From positions 1 through 64,000 of the forward strand of contig NZ_JBBAYI010000013.1 in NCBI RefSeq assembly GCF_037153985.1: DNA of 64,000 bases. The letters run 5' to 3'. Numbering within the stretch: the first letter of the stretch is position 1; every line of letters begins with the position of its first letter. The notes beneath the pieces were generated by a model. That model worked only from the letters and a program-made list of their open reading frames with translations. It made no database searches and was not told the DNA's origin. The DNA is from Emticicia sp037153985. GTDB taxonomy: Bacteria; Bacteroidota; Bacteroidia; Cytophagales; Spirosomataceae. A program made the position numbers and the translations under genes. Of this stretch, positions 6,569-15,051 are shown one piece after another.

Positions 6569-8227
6569 ATGCTTTCACATCTTCTGATTAAGAATTATGC
6601 CCTTATTGAGCAACTTGAACTTTCACCTGATGCTCATCTTAATATTGTTACAGGCGAAACAGGCGCAGGAAAATCTATAATGCTCGGAGCCATAGGTTTA
6701 CTGCTCGGGAATCGTGCTGACACTAAAACATTATATAACGAAACCGAAAAGTGTATTATCGAAGGTAGTTTCGATATGGCTGGTTTTTATGTAAAAAATA
6801 TATTTGAAGAAGAAGAACTCGACTTCGAAAACCCTTGTATTATCCGCCGTGAAATTGCCCCCAGCGGTAAATCGCGTGCTTTTATAAACGATACCCCCGT
6901 TACGCTCGAAACTCTTCGTAAAATTACGTCGCAGTTAATGGACATCCACTCTCAGCATGACTCAATTCAGCTTGGCTCAAACGAATATCAATTGAGAATT
7001 ATTGATACGTACGCTCAATGCCACGATAAACTGGTTGAGTATCAGGATAAATACCGCACCTACAAAAAATTGCAGGATGCCTACGAGCAATTACAGACAG
7101 AGTCAGACCAGAACAAAAAAGAGTTTGATTATAACAGTTTTCAGCTTGACGAACTCGTAAAAGCTAAACTTGAAGCCAACGAACAGGAGTTACTCGAACA
7201 AGAATTAAACATCCTTGAACACGCCGAAGAAGTAAAACAACGCTTGAAAACATCGCTAGCCTACCTGAATGATACCGAACATTCGGTGGTATCGGTGTTA
7301 CAAAGTACGGTTAGCTCGCTTAACCCCATAGCCGGATACTCGCCTGAATACCAACAGTTCAAAGACCGGATTCAGTCATGTTTGCTTGAATTAAAAGATG
7401 TAGCCCGTGATATAGAATCGGAGGAAGAAGGCATTGAACTTGACGGACAGCAGATTGAAAACATTCAGGGCCGCCTTAACCTGCTTTACAAACTTCAACA
7501 GAAGCATGCTGTAAAATCGAACGGAGAATTACTTGAAATACAGGCTATTCTGGAAGAGAAAGTAAGCAAGGTTCTTAACCTGAGTGAAAATCTTGCTGCC
7601 GCCAAAGAAAGGGTTGATAAAGCCTTTGAAGTAGCCATGAAAACTGCCGACGTGTTATCTAAAGCCCGCCAGAAAGTGTTTGCCGAAGTTGAAAGACGCG
7701 TAGTCGGATTGCTCTTTGAACTCGGAATGCCAAACGCCACGCTTAAAATACAACATGAAACAGGCAAGTTAGGCAATGACGGTATCGACCAGCTTAACTT
7801 TCTGTTTAGTGCCAATAAGGGTATTACGCCACGCCAGTTAAAAGATGTGGCTTCGGGTGGTGAGTTTTCGCGGTTAATGCTTGCCATTAAATATGTTTTA
7901 GGCGACAAACGCTCTTTACCTACCATTATCTTTGACGAAATTGACACAGGTATTTCGGGCGAGGTTGCCATAAAAGTGGGTAAAATGATGCGCGAAATGG
8001 CACAAAGCCTTCAGGTAATTGCTATTACTCACTTACACCAGATTGCTGGCCGCGGTACAAAACACTTCTATGTGTATAAAGATAATTCGGCTTCCAGAAC
8101 GGTCAGCAGAATCAGAGAGTTAAGTATTGATGAGCGGATTATAGAAATAGCCAAGATGATTGGTGGTGAGAATCCGTCTGAAAGTGCTATTCATAGTGCT
8201 ATCGAAATACTTGGCATTAGTGTCTGA
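6569..8227 (+). CDS. recN: DNA repair protein RecN
   Basis: A 552-residue SMC-like ATPase of recombinational double-strand break repair. The N-terminal Walker A is GETGAGKS (29-36) and a coiled-coil region fills the middle. The C-terminal half carries the signature ASGGEFSRLMLA, Walker B IIFDEIDTGISG and the switch His in ITHLHQIA. The length is normal for RecN. It heads a same-strand run with a small lipoprotein, SCO1 and a cytochrome c, but the gaps suggest loose linkage. Confidence 0.96.
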   Translation: MLSHLLIKNYALIEQLELSPDAHLNIVTGETGAGKSIMLGAIGLLLGNRADTKTLYNETEKCIIEGSFDMAGFYVKNIFEEEELDFENPCIIRREIAPSGKSRAFINDTPVTLETLRKITSQLMDIHSQHDSIQLGSNEYQLRIIDTYAQCHDKLVEYQDKYRTYKKLQDAYEQLQTESDQNKKEFDYNSFQLDELVKAKLEANEQELLEQELNILEHAEEVKQRLKTSLAYLNDTEHSVVSVLQSTVSSLNPIAGYSPEYQQFKDRIQSCLLELKDVARDIESEEEGIELDGQQIENIQGRLNLLYKLQQKHAVKSNGELLEIQAILEEKVSKVLNLSENLAAAKERVDKAFEVAMKTADVLSKARQKVFAEVERRVVGLLFELGMPNATLKIQHETGKLGNDGIDQLNFLFSANKGITPRQLKDVASGGEFSRLMLAIKYVLGDKRSLPTIIFDEIDTGISGEVAIKVGKMMREMAQSLQVIAITHLHQIAGRGTKHFYVYKDNSASRTVSRIRELSIDERIIEIAKMIGGENPSESAIHSAIEILGISV

Positions 8228-8314
8228 AACTAAGTGGAATATTTAAAAACAGGGAACTTTCTGTCTAATTATTCATTTCATTATATACATAAACTATCAT
8301 ACCAATAACATCGA

Positions 8315-8707
8315 ATGAAAACGCTACTTTATTCTTTACTAATTCTTGCAACAATGGCTTGCTCAAATAAAACTTCCGAAGAAGCAGCCCAACTTAAAAC
8401 CGAGACATTCAAACTGCACGATGAAATTATGCCTGTAAGTATGGAATTAGAAGGGTTTCGGGAGAAAATAATAAAAAAATCTGAAACACTTGATTCAACC
8501 GCTAAACAGGGCGCACTGGCTATTTCAAAAGAACTGGATGAAACCTACAATGATATGGAAACATGGATGACGAAACTAGGCGATGTGATAGATATGAAAG
8601 ATAGCGATGAAAAAATAAAAACTTTACAGGATTTAAAAACAGAAGGCAATAAAATTAAAGAAAAGACTCTGAACGCTAAGAAAAAGGCCGAAGACTTTTT
8701 AAAATAA
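8315..8707 (+). CDS. Small coiled-coil lipoprotein of unknown function
   Basis: 130 residues. A short signal sequence ends at Cys16 in TMACSNK, a lipobox. The rest is charged and strongly helical, rich in Lys, Glu and Asp, with heptad-like spacing and no catalytic motif. I do not recognise a named family beyond small Bacteroidota lipoproteins. It lies 87 bases after recN and is followed by a terminator that abuts the next start codon. Confidence 0.75.
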   Translation: MKTLLYSLLILATMACSNKTSEEAAQLKTETFKLHDEIMPVSMELEGFREKIIKKSETLDSTAKQGALAISKELDETYNDMETWMTKLGDVIDMKDSDEKIKTLQDLKTEGNKIKEKTLNAKKKAEDFLK

Positions 8708-8729
8708 TTTACTCACATTTATTGGCACA

Positions 8730-8756
8730 CCCTCTCTTATATCGGGAGGGCTTTTT
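8730..8756 (+). terminator. Intrinsic terminator touching the sco1 start
   Basis: CCCTCTC (8730-8736) pairs with GGGAGGG (8744-8750, one G:U pair) and is followed by CTTTTT. Only six bases separate it from the next ATG at 8763. Confidence 0.7.
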
Positions 8757-8762
8757 ACTATA

Positions 8763-9368
8763 ATGAAATACTTCTTATTAATATTTATCGGGCTAAGTTT
8801 GTTTTTTAGTGCCTGCCAACCTAAAAAATTACCTATTCTTGGCGAAAAAGACTTCGTTAACGGCGATTCGGTTTATCATACTATACCTGATTTTAAGCTC
8901 ATCGACCAAGACAGCAATGTAGTAACTAACCAGACCTACGCCAACAAAATTTATGTAGCTGATTTTTTCTTTACTACCTGCCCTACTATCTGCCCTATTA
9001 TGAAAACACAGTTGCTTAGGGTGTATGACAAGTTTAAGGAAAACCCGCAGGTGGGTATCCTTTCTCATACCATCGACCCTCGCCACGACTCCGTAGCTGT
9101 GCTTAAGGCTTATGCCAAACGCTTGGGTGTAAGTGGCAACTTCTGGCATTTTGTAACCGGAGCAAGAAACGATATTTATGACCTCGGTCAAAAATCATAT
9201 ATGGTAACGGCTACCGAAGACCCTGCCTCTCCGGGGGGCATTATGCACAGTGGTGCGTTTATCCTGATTGACAAACAACGCAGGGTAAGAGGCACCTACG
9301 ATGGCACAAAAGAAAAAGACGTTGACCGCCTGATGAGCGACATGGAGATTTTATTGAAAGAAGAATAA
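8763..9368 (+). CDS. SCO1/SenC family copper-binding protein
   Basis: A 201-residue thioredoxin-fold lipoprotein (lipobox SAC, Cys18). SCO proteins deliver copper to the CuA site of cytochrome oxidase or reduce its cysteines. The copper ligands are Cys73 and Cys77 in CPTIC and His162 in MHSG. The family segment SHTIDPRHDS is also present. The gene is followed after 36 bases by a cytochrome c gene, which fits a role in respiration. Confidence 0.92.
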   Translation: MKYFLLIFIGLSLFFSACQPKKLPILGEKDFVNGDSVYHTIPDFKLIDQDSNVVTNQTYANKIYVADFFFTTCPTICPIMKTQLLRVYDKFKENPQVGILSHTIDPRHDSVAVLKAYAKRLGVSGNFWHFVTGARNDIYDLGQKSYMVTATEDPASPGGIMHSGAFILIDKQRRVRGTYDGTKEKDVDRLMSDMEILLKEE

Positions 9369-9404
9369 ATTCGATGGCTATTTTGGGCTTTATCTCTTAA
9401 ATAA

Positions 9405-9800
9405 ATGAAATACCTGAAATATATATTTATTGTGGTTGTGTTGGGTTCTTGTCAGTCGCCGGAAAAGGTAAAACTGGAGCAATACTATATTGGTGGCAAA
9501 GAAGTTTATGATCAGAACTGTGCTAACTGCCACCAAAAGGATGGCAAAGGTTTACAGAACCTCTACCCGCCACTTGCCGGAAGCGATTACCTGCAAAATA
9601 AGACGCAGGTAATCAGAGCTATAAAATATGGGCTTTCGGGCGAATTGAAAGTAAACGGAAAAGTTTATAACCAGCCCATGCCTGCCAATAGCCAGTTACA
9701 GAACCTTGATATAGCCGAACTAGTAACTTATATGTATACCGAATGGCAAAACGAACAGAAAATTACTACGGTTGAGGAAGTAGCCAAAGCCTTGCAATAG
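9405..9800 (+). CDS. Mono-haem cytochrome c, membrane-anchored
   Basis: 131 residues. The haem attachment motif is CANCH (39-43), and Met92 in NQPMPA is the probable distal ligand. The N-terminus MKYLKYIFIVVVLGSC is a signal with lipobox (Cys16), so it should be a lipid-anchored periplasmic c-type cytochrome. Its placement after SCO1 suggests an electron carrier in an oxidase branch or a copper-maturation partner. It converges on lptC with a single base between the stops. Confidence 0.9.
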   Translation: MKYLKYIFIVVVLGSCQSPEKVKLEQYYIGGKEVYDQNCANCHQKDGKGLQNLYPPLAGSDYLQNKTQVIRAIKYGLSGELKVNGKVYNQPMPANSQLQNLDIAELVTYMYTEWQNEQKITTVEEVAKALQ

Positions 9801-9801
9801 A

Positions 9802-10404
9802 CTAATTGCTGGTGGTGTCCACATCGGCTTCTCCGCCCGAGGCAGTAACCGAGTCAATGCCGAAAACACCTTTGGTTTTACGCATGGTGTAGTGTGTAAA
9901 ATCCTGATCAGCTTCCATGCCTATGCCATGGATTTCATCGAATCGGGTCTTGATAATAAACGGAGAATCAGTATAAATCTTTTTCTGGCTTGTGTGCCAG
10001 TTCAGGAGGTCGGTTGATAAACTCTGCTGCTGCAAACGGTTAAAAAAGAAAACATTTCCCATTACCCTATATAGTCCTTCATTTTTAAAAAACCTGCCAG
10101 AATCACCTCTGAGCGAGGAGTATTCTACGCCATTCTTATCAAAAAAAGTTACATATACAGTTTTAGGGTAAACTTCATCTTCGTTCTGGAGTTTTATTTG
10201 CTGGGCGGTAGTTACCTTTACAGTAGTGCGCCCCGAGTCACTCATGGTAATGGAGAGATTATCTGTTACCATTAATGGGCCATTGTATTTTACAAATGGC
10301 TTGTCTTGCTTTTTTTCTTCACAAGAAAAAAGCCCATAGGCTATAATACCCAGCAACGGACAGAGAATTATAAAACGAATAAGAACGAAACTATGTTTCT
10401 TCAT
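9802..10404 (-). CDS. lptC: LptC-like LPS export protein
   Basis: A 200-residue protein with an N-terminal hydrophobic segment ending in LFSC, so membrane-anchored or a lipoprotein. The rest matches the OstA/LptC beta-jellyroll: repeated strand pattern, LRGDSGRFF, VMGNVFFFN, and a KTRFDEIHGIGMEADQDF block. LptC passes lipopolysaccharide from LptB2FG to LptA in the periplasmic bridge. It is the last gene of the tcdA-coaX-OMP-lptC run, 8 bases after the OMP gene. Confidence 0.85.
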   Translation of the reverse strand: MKKHSFVLIRFIILCPLLGIIAYGLFSCEEKKQDKPFVKYNGPLMVTDNLSITMSDSGRTTVKVTTAQQIKLQNEDEVYPKTVYVTFFDKNGVEYSSLRGDSGRFFKNEGLYRVMGNVFFFNRLQQQSLSTDLLNWHTSQKKIYTDSPFIIKTRFDEIHGIGMEADQDFTHYTMRKTKGVFGIDSVTASGGEADVDTTSN

Positions 10405-10412
10405 TCAAAAAA

Positions 10413-11711
10413 CTAGTCAATTTTAGTTTTCAGGAACCAACGGGTATCAACGAGAGAGAAACCTAACGACATCTTGATGTAGTTTTCCTGTATAAGGCCA
10501 TTACCTGTTACTCCTCTTTTACCTATCGACACAGCCCAGTCAATATAACTCAGGTTACGGTAGCCTAGCGGCGTTGATAAACCAAATGAGAAACTTCTGT
10601 CCATAACCTGTGTGCCGTTAACCAGATAGGGCGTTTTAACCTGTTGAAAACCTACGCGATAGAACACCTGATCGAAGTATTTGGTTGAACTAACTTTAGG
10701 CAAAAATTCAATTCCGGCTGAAATCTGTTCGCTGGCTGCCAGATTCACTTCTGCCTGATTAGTAAAGTTACGATACTGTTTCCAGTCTTGTTTGCTATAT
10801 TCAAGTGCGAAAATCCATTTTAGCGGGCTTTCTATACTAATACCGAGGTTATATTTTGCCGGAAGCACAAAACCACCTGTCGAAATCCCTAGTGTATCAG
10901 GCTTTTTAAGTACCTGAGGGCCATTTTGCCCTTCAATTAAGGTTGTAAGGCTACGAAGACGGTTGCCGTTAAGTCTGCTTTGTAATTCGTAGGTACCTCC
11001 TAGGTTAACATACCATTTTTCTGATAGCTTTTGCTGATAGGTGAATCCACCTTTTGCGCCGAAACCATTGGCCGACATCCGGTCTGAATATTGCAGGTAA
11101 TAATCTTCACCATCGTTCAGTAACAACCTTGAGGTAGTGTCACGTCTGATGCTTCCGAAATAATAATAGCCTTCTGCACCTACATAAAGCGATTTTCCGA
11201 TTAAGTGACCTGTGCCGAGGTTTACTTTTGAAAAACCTCCTTGCCCTTTATAGATATATTGAACTGAATTAGATGTACCCTGAATTGGTGATACATACCT
11301 TGATTCGTACTCTACACTTGTTGAGGGCCTCATGCCTATTGTCATGGTCCATTTCTGCTTAATAGGAAATGCCATAGATACATAGCTGAGGTTTGTACCG
11401 AAGTCGGTTTGGCTATTAGTGCCATCTGATATTTTTCTGTATTGCCCACGAACGCCAGTACCAAAAGCCACAAAGCGGTTTTTTACGAGCATAGCCGGAT
11501 TGAGCGAGTTGATATAAATACCATTTCCGAAGGTTAAGCCCGTACCACCCATTGCATCGCTGATGATTGACCCCGAAGGAGCTACATCGCCAATGCCTAA
11601 AGCCGAATAAGGCGAGTTACCCGTAAGGCGGGAGTCTTTCTGAGCGTAAGTATTTGTAATAACAAGCGTGCTAACAAGAAAACAATTAATTAGTAGTAGG
11701 TTTCTCAACAT
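10413..11711 (-). CDS. Outer-membrane beta-barrel protein (OmpP1/FadL-like)
   Basis: 432 residues with signal peptide (cleavage near TYAQ) and alternating amphipathic strands throughout. Near the N-terminus is the family pattern SPYSALGIGD followed by DAMGGTGL and SLNPA. This resembles FadL/OmpP1-type hydrophobic-compound channels, but the substrate is unknown. The start overlaps the end of coaX by 26 bases, so the two are translationally close. Its neighbour lptC suggests a link to envelope biogenesis, though that is inference. Confidence 0.78.
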   Translation of the reverse strand: MLRNLLLINCFLVSTLVITNTYAQKDSRLTGNSPYSALGIGDVAPSGSIISDAMGGTGLTFGNGIYINSLNPAMLVKNRFVAFGTGVRGQYRKISDGTNSQTDFGTNLSYVSMAFPIKQKWTMTIGMRPSTSVEYESRYVSPIQGTSNSVQYIYKGQGGFSKVNLGTGHLIGKSLYVGAEGYYYFGSIRRDTTSRLLLNDGEDYYLQYSDRMSANGFGAKGGFTYQQKLSEKWYVNLGGTYELQSRLNGNRLRSLTTLIEGQNGPQVLKKPDTLGISTGGFVLPAKYNLGISIESPLKWIFALEYSKQDWKQYRNFTNQAEVNLAASEQISAGIEFLPKVSSTKYFDQVFYRVGFQQVKTPYLVNGTQVMDRSFSFGLSTPLGYRNLSYIDWAVSIGKRGVTGNGLIQENYIKMSLGFSLVDTRWFLKTKID

Positions 11712-12489
11712 TGTATCTTAAAATTCGGTTTAGCCCTATCAGGACTAGATTTGGTATCAATTCAATTTGTATGTCATCAATTAATGTCTGGCTGGCCTCC
11801 TGAGTGGCAGCGGGCGCAAAGTTCGGCTTTTTTATTTGACTTTCAAAGAAAGAAGCATCTCCACCACACAAGATTACCTGACATTTGCCTAATTTTTTAT
11901 AATTCTCTATCATTCCGTTTACTTCGGCACTGATTCCGTTCACAACGCCACTCTGTATACAGCTTTTGGTGCTCTTGCCAATCAGGGGCGGAATGCCCTC
12001 TGCTTCAACAAGGGGTAATCTTTTGGTAAACGTATGAAGTGCCTCGAATCGTATTCGCATACCCGGAGAAATTATGCCTCCGCTAAAAGTACCCTGCTGT
12101 GTATGGGTACTCACCGACACGTAATCATACTTGATAGCTGTGCCCATGTCGATAATGAGACAGTTAATGGCCGGATACAAAAAATTAGCTCCTACTGCGG
12201 CCGCCAGCCTGTCTGAACCTAATGTATGGGGTGTTTCATAATCTTTCTGAATTGGCAATGGTGTTTGGGAGCTTAAAATCAGCTTGTCGAACAAGGTATC
12301 CTGAAAGATAGTGTTTAATTCATCCTGATTTTTAGTTACCGACGAGATAATTACTTTTTTAACTTTTTTTAACGAAAGAAAATCATCAAGCTCGTCAAGA
12401 ATCAGCCCCGATTTTACCTCTATCAGTTTGTTTGCTTCAAAAAGCCCGACCTTCGCAAAGGTATTGCCGATGTCTACCACTCCATACAT
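11686..12489 (-). CDS. coaX: Type III pantothenate kinase
   Basis: A 267-residue ASKHA-fold kinase that phosphorylates pantothenate in the first step of coenzyme A synthesis. The phosphate-binding DIGNTFAKVG is at residues 6-15, the second motif is MGTAIKYD, and GGIISPGMRIR with the following helix is diagnostic of the type III enzyme. It starts two bases after tcdA stops and overlaps the next gene, so it sits in a tight operon. Confidence 0.95.
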   Translation of the reverse strand: MYGVVDIGNTFAKVGLFEANKLIEVKSGLILDELDDFLSLKKVKKVIISSVTKNQDELNTIFQDTLFDKLILSSQTPLPIQKDYETPHTLGSDRLAAAVGANFLYPAINCLIIDMGTAIKYDYVSVSTHTQQGTFSGGIISPGMRIRFEALHTFTKRLPLVEAEGIPPLIGKSTKSCIQSGVVNGISAEVNGMIENYKKLGKCQVILCGGDASFFESQIKKPNFAPAATQEASQTLIDDIQIELIPNLVLIGLNRILRYNVEKPTTN

Positions 12490-12491
12490 AC

Positions 12492-13283
12492 TTATTCTTG
12501 TGTTTTTTTAGCTGCTTCTTTCTTCGATTTTTTCCGAATTTTCTTAGGTCTTTTAATCATTTCAACCGGATACCCCAGTAAATCTCTAATGACTACTGAC
12601 GCACAAACGCCTCCAAAGGCTGCAGGAAGGTACGAAATAGTACCATAGGCCGACCGCTTGAAGTTACTACCATCGGTCAGGATTAGCGAATCACGTCTGA
12701 CCATCTCGGTCGAGAAAACCGCTTTAATACCTGAATAAACACCTAGTTTCTTGATTCGTTTTCGTATATACTGTGCAAAAAGGCACTCGTAGGTATCGTA
12801 TAAATCGGCTACCCGAAGTTGCGTAGGGTCTATTTTGCCACCTGCCCCCATCGAGCTTACAATTCGTTGTTTTTGTTCATAAGCTGTTGATAATAAGGTA
12901 AGTTTCGGGGTAATACTATCGATACAGTCCATTACGTAGTCGAAACGGGTTTCCAGAATCTCGCGGCATTTGGCCGGAGTCAGAAACTCTTTTACTACAT
13001 GTAACTTAAGTTCAGGATTGATAGCCAGTAGACGTTCGGCCATTATATCGGCCTTTGATTCGCCATGATTTGTAGCCAAAGCCGGCAACTGCCGATTCCG
13101 GTTGCTGGGGTCAACTACGTCTCCATCAACGATGGTCATTTCGCCAATACCCGACCGACAGATGAATTCGGCCGCAAATGAGCCTACTCCGCCAAGACCA
13201 ACAACCAACACATGGGCATTCTGCAATTTTTCAATTCCTTCTTTTCCGACCAGTAATTCGGAACGCGACAACCAAGCAAGCAT
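12492..13283 (-). CDS. tcdA: tRNA threonylcarbamoyladenosine dehydratase
   Basis: A ThiF/E1-like adenylating enzyme (TcdA/CsdL) that cyclises t6A in tRNA. GLGGVGSFAAE is the nucleotide-binding loop, and VDGDVVDPSNRNRQ is the E1-type acceptor/Arg finger region. A cysteine-containing segment (ECLF) follows DLYDTY. I take the ATG at 13283 (MLAWLSRSELL, 263 residues). An upstream in-frame ATG at 13349 would add 22 unconserved residues. The C-terminal tail is very Lys-rich. It is the first gene of the coaX operon. Confidence 0.92.
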   Translation of the reverse strand: MLAWLSRSELLVGKEGIEKLQNAHVLVVGLGGVGSFAAEFICRSGIGEMTIVDGDVVDPSNRNRQLPALATNHGESKADIMAERLLAINPELKLHVVKEFLTPAKCREILETRFDYVMDCIDSITPKLTLLSTAYEQKQRIVSSMGAGGKIDPTQLRVADLYDTYECLFAQYIRKRIKKLGVYSGIKAVFSTEMVRRDSLILTDGSNFKRSAYGTISYLPAAFGGVCASVVIRDLLGYPVEMIKRPKKIRKKSKKEAAKKTQE

Positions 13284-13458
13284 ATTTTCTGAATGGTAGT
13301 ATGATAAATAGGTTTGATAAAACCCCAAAGTTACACAGAAACGTAGCACTCTTGCAAGGGTAGTCGTAAAATCTCGTTCTGATTCCTCCTAGCACATTAA
13401 CACTTTTTTCATATAGACTCATGAGAAAATAAAAAAAGAAAAAATTTTTCAAAATCTT

Positions 13459-13482
13459 TGTAACCTTTTATTCTTCTACAAG
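13459..13482 (+). promoter_or_regulatory. Possible ECF-type promoter of the sigma gene
   Basis: TGTAACC (13459-13465) resembles an ECF -35 AAC motif, and TCTACAAG lies about 10 bases further on as a weak -10. If real, the sigma factor could control its own gene. The match is judged by eye only. Confidence 0.3.
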
Positions 13483-13520
13483 TAATCATATACAGAAACC
13501 TAAAAACGAAAAAGCTCTAT

Positions 13521-14036
13521 ATGACTGATGAGGCAGCTATGCAATATGTAGCCCTTGGCGACTTAGATAAGGCTGCGATTTTGTACGAACGCTACAAACG
13601 CCCACTTTATAATTTTTATCTGAGGTTTGGTCTGGAGCGAGATTCGAGTCAGGACTTGACGCAACAGGTTTTTTACAGGCTTATTCATTATCGGAACACT
13701 TTCAGGGAAGGATACGAGTTCAGAACCTGGATTTATAGAATAGCCCGTAATATTTATCACGATTTTCTAAAAGAACATTCGCACAATCATAAAGATTTAC
13801 ACGAAAACATAGAAGTAGCCGAAGAAGAAAATTATGACGACGAACAACATCTTTTAATTCAGAAAGCATTAGCAAAACTGGCTCCCGAGTATCAGGAAGT
13901 ACTAAGAATGAGCCGCTACGATGAACTTAAATACGAAGAAATTGCCGATATACTCAATATTTCGGTTTCGTTAGTGAAAGTTCGGGTTCATCGAGGCTTG
14001 AAACAATTGAAAGAAGAATATTTAAAACTCAATTAA
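13521..14036 (+). CDS. ECF-type RNA polymerase sigma factor
   Basis: A 171-residue sigma-70 family protein with only regions 2 and 4. Region 2 (about 20-90) holds DLTQQVFYRL and FRTWIYRIARN; region 4 (about 110-165) holds YEEIADILNISVSLVKVRVH, the helix-turn-helix that reads the -35 site. It lies 26 bases before a membrane protein that has the layout of its anti-sigma factor. Barrel and DUF4097-type genes follow on the same strand and are plausible targets. Confidence 0.93.
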   Translation: MTDEAAMQYVALGDLDKAAILYERYKRPLYNFYLRFGLERDSSQDLTQQVFYRLIHYRNTFREGYEFRTWIYRIARNIYHDFLKEHSHNHKDLHENIEVAEEENYDDEQHLLIQKALAKLAPEYQEVLRMSRYDELKYEEIADILNISVSLVKVRVHRGLKQLKEEYLKLN

Positions 14037-14062
14037 TAAAAAAATACAGGAGGATTGAGGTT

Positions 14063-14854
14063 ATGGAACAATTATTTGCCGATTATCTGGACAACACATT
14101 AAGCCCCAAACAGAAACAGGAACTTGAAACCCTGCTGACTAACGATGCAGCCCTCAAAAAAGAATTTGAAGAGCTTAAATCTTTTTACGAAGGCATACCC
14201 GCCGCCAAAGAACAGGAACCAAACGCAAATCTGGATTTAGGTTTTTATATGATGCTCGAAAAAGAAAAAGGAGCCGAGCAGAAAAGAAAAGAAAAACAAC
14301 AGAAAGGAGCCTTACGAATCAGTTGGATTCATTCCCCTATTCTGAAATATGCCGCAGGCGTAGTACTACTACTAGGAATTTTCTGGGTAGGCAGAAACAC
14401 CGCCGATAAAAATCTGGCAGACCTCGAAGACCTGACCCAGATTAAGCGGGATATGCAGCAAACCAAAGAGTTAGTGATGCTGTCGATGCTCAAAAGAGAG
14501 TCAGCTTCCGAACGAATCAAGGCAGTTAATTATAGCTATGATTTAAATAAACCAGACGAAGAAGTACTGAAAGCCCTCATTAAAACGCTTAACACCGACC
14601 CCAACATTAATGTAAGAACGGCAGCAGCAGAGGCGTTGTCACACTTTGGTGACGAAAAAATAGCGCGCGATGCTCTCATACAGACATTGCTTACACAACA
14701 GGAGCCAACTTTACAGATAACTGTAATAGATATTCTGGCGAATCTGGGCGAAAAACGAGCTGTAAAACCGATGCAAAAGTTACTGCAAAACACCGATACC
14801 GACGATTTCGTGAAACGTAAAGCGCAGGAAAGTGTCAGGATGTTAACCATGTAA
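14063..14854 (+). CDS. Anti-sigma-like membrane protein with HEAT-like domain
   Basis: 263 residues. Residues 1-60 are an acidic helical cytoplasmic part beginning MEQLFADYLDNTLS, typical of Bacteroidota anti-sigma N-termini. It lacks the HxxxCxxC zinc motif. One transmembrane helix spans about 92-109 (ILKYAAGVVLLLGIFWVG). The C-terminal part (164-263) has helical pairs with VRTAAAEALSHFGD and DILANLGEKRAVKPM, the HEAT/PBS-lyase pattern, and would face the periplasm. The position right after an ECF sigma gene supports a sigma-sequestering role. The HEAT part as a signal sensor is inference. Confidence 0.8.
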   Translation: MEQLFADYLDNTLSPKQKQELETLLTNDAALKKEFEELKSFYEGIPAAKEQEPNANLDLGFYMMLEKEKGAEQKRKEKQQKGALRISWIHSPILKYAAGVVLLLGIFWVGRNTADKNLADLEDLTQIKRDMQQTKELVMLSMLKRESASERIKAVNYSYDLNKPDEEVLKALIKTLNTDPNINVRTAAAEALSHFGDEKIARDALIQTLLTQQEPTLQITVIDILANLGEKRAVKPMQKLLQNTDTDDFVKRKAQESVRMLTM

Positions 14855-15051
14855 TCCTCATCGTTTCAAAACATTTTTCCACCAACTCGTCACAAATAGA
14901 TTTTACCCTGAGTATGATTATAATAGTTTTGAAAAGAATACAAGCAAGCTAAGAGTTTTTGTAAAGACAGTAAATTTTTTTACGAGAATCTGCAACATCT
15001 GCTCCCTTGCACAAGACTCTTAATAAACTATTAACATTTTAAACAATAATT

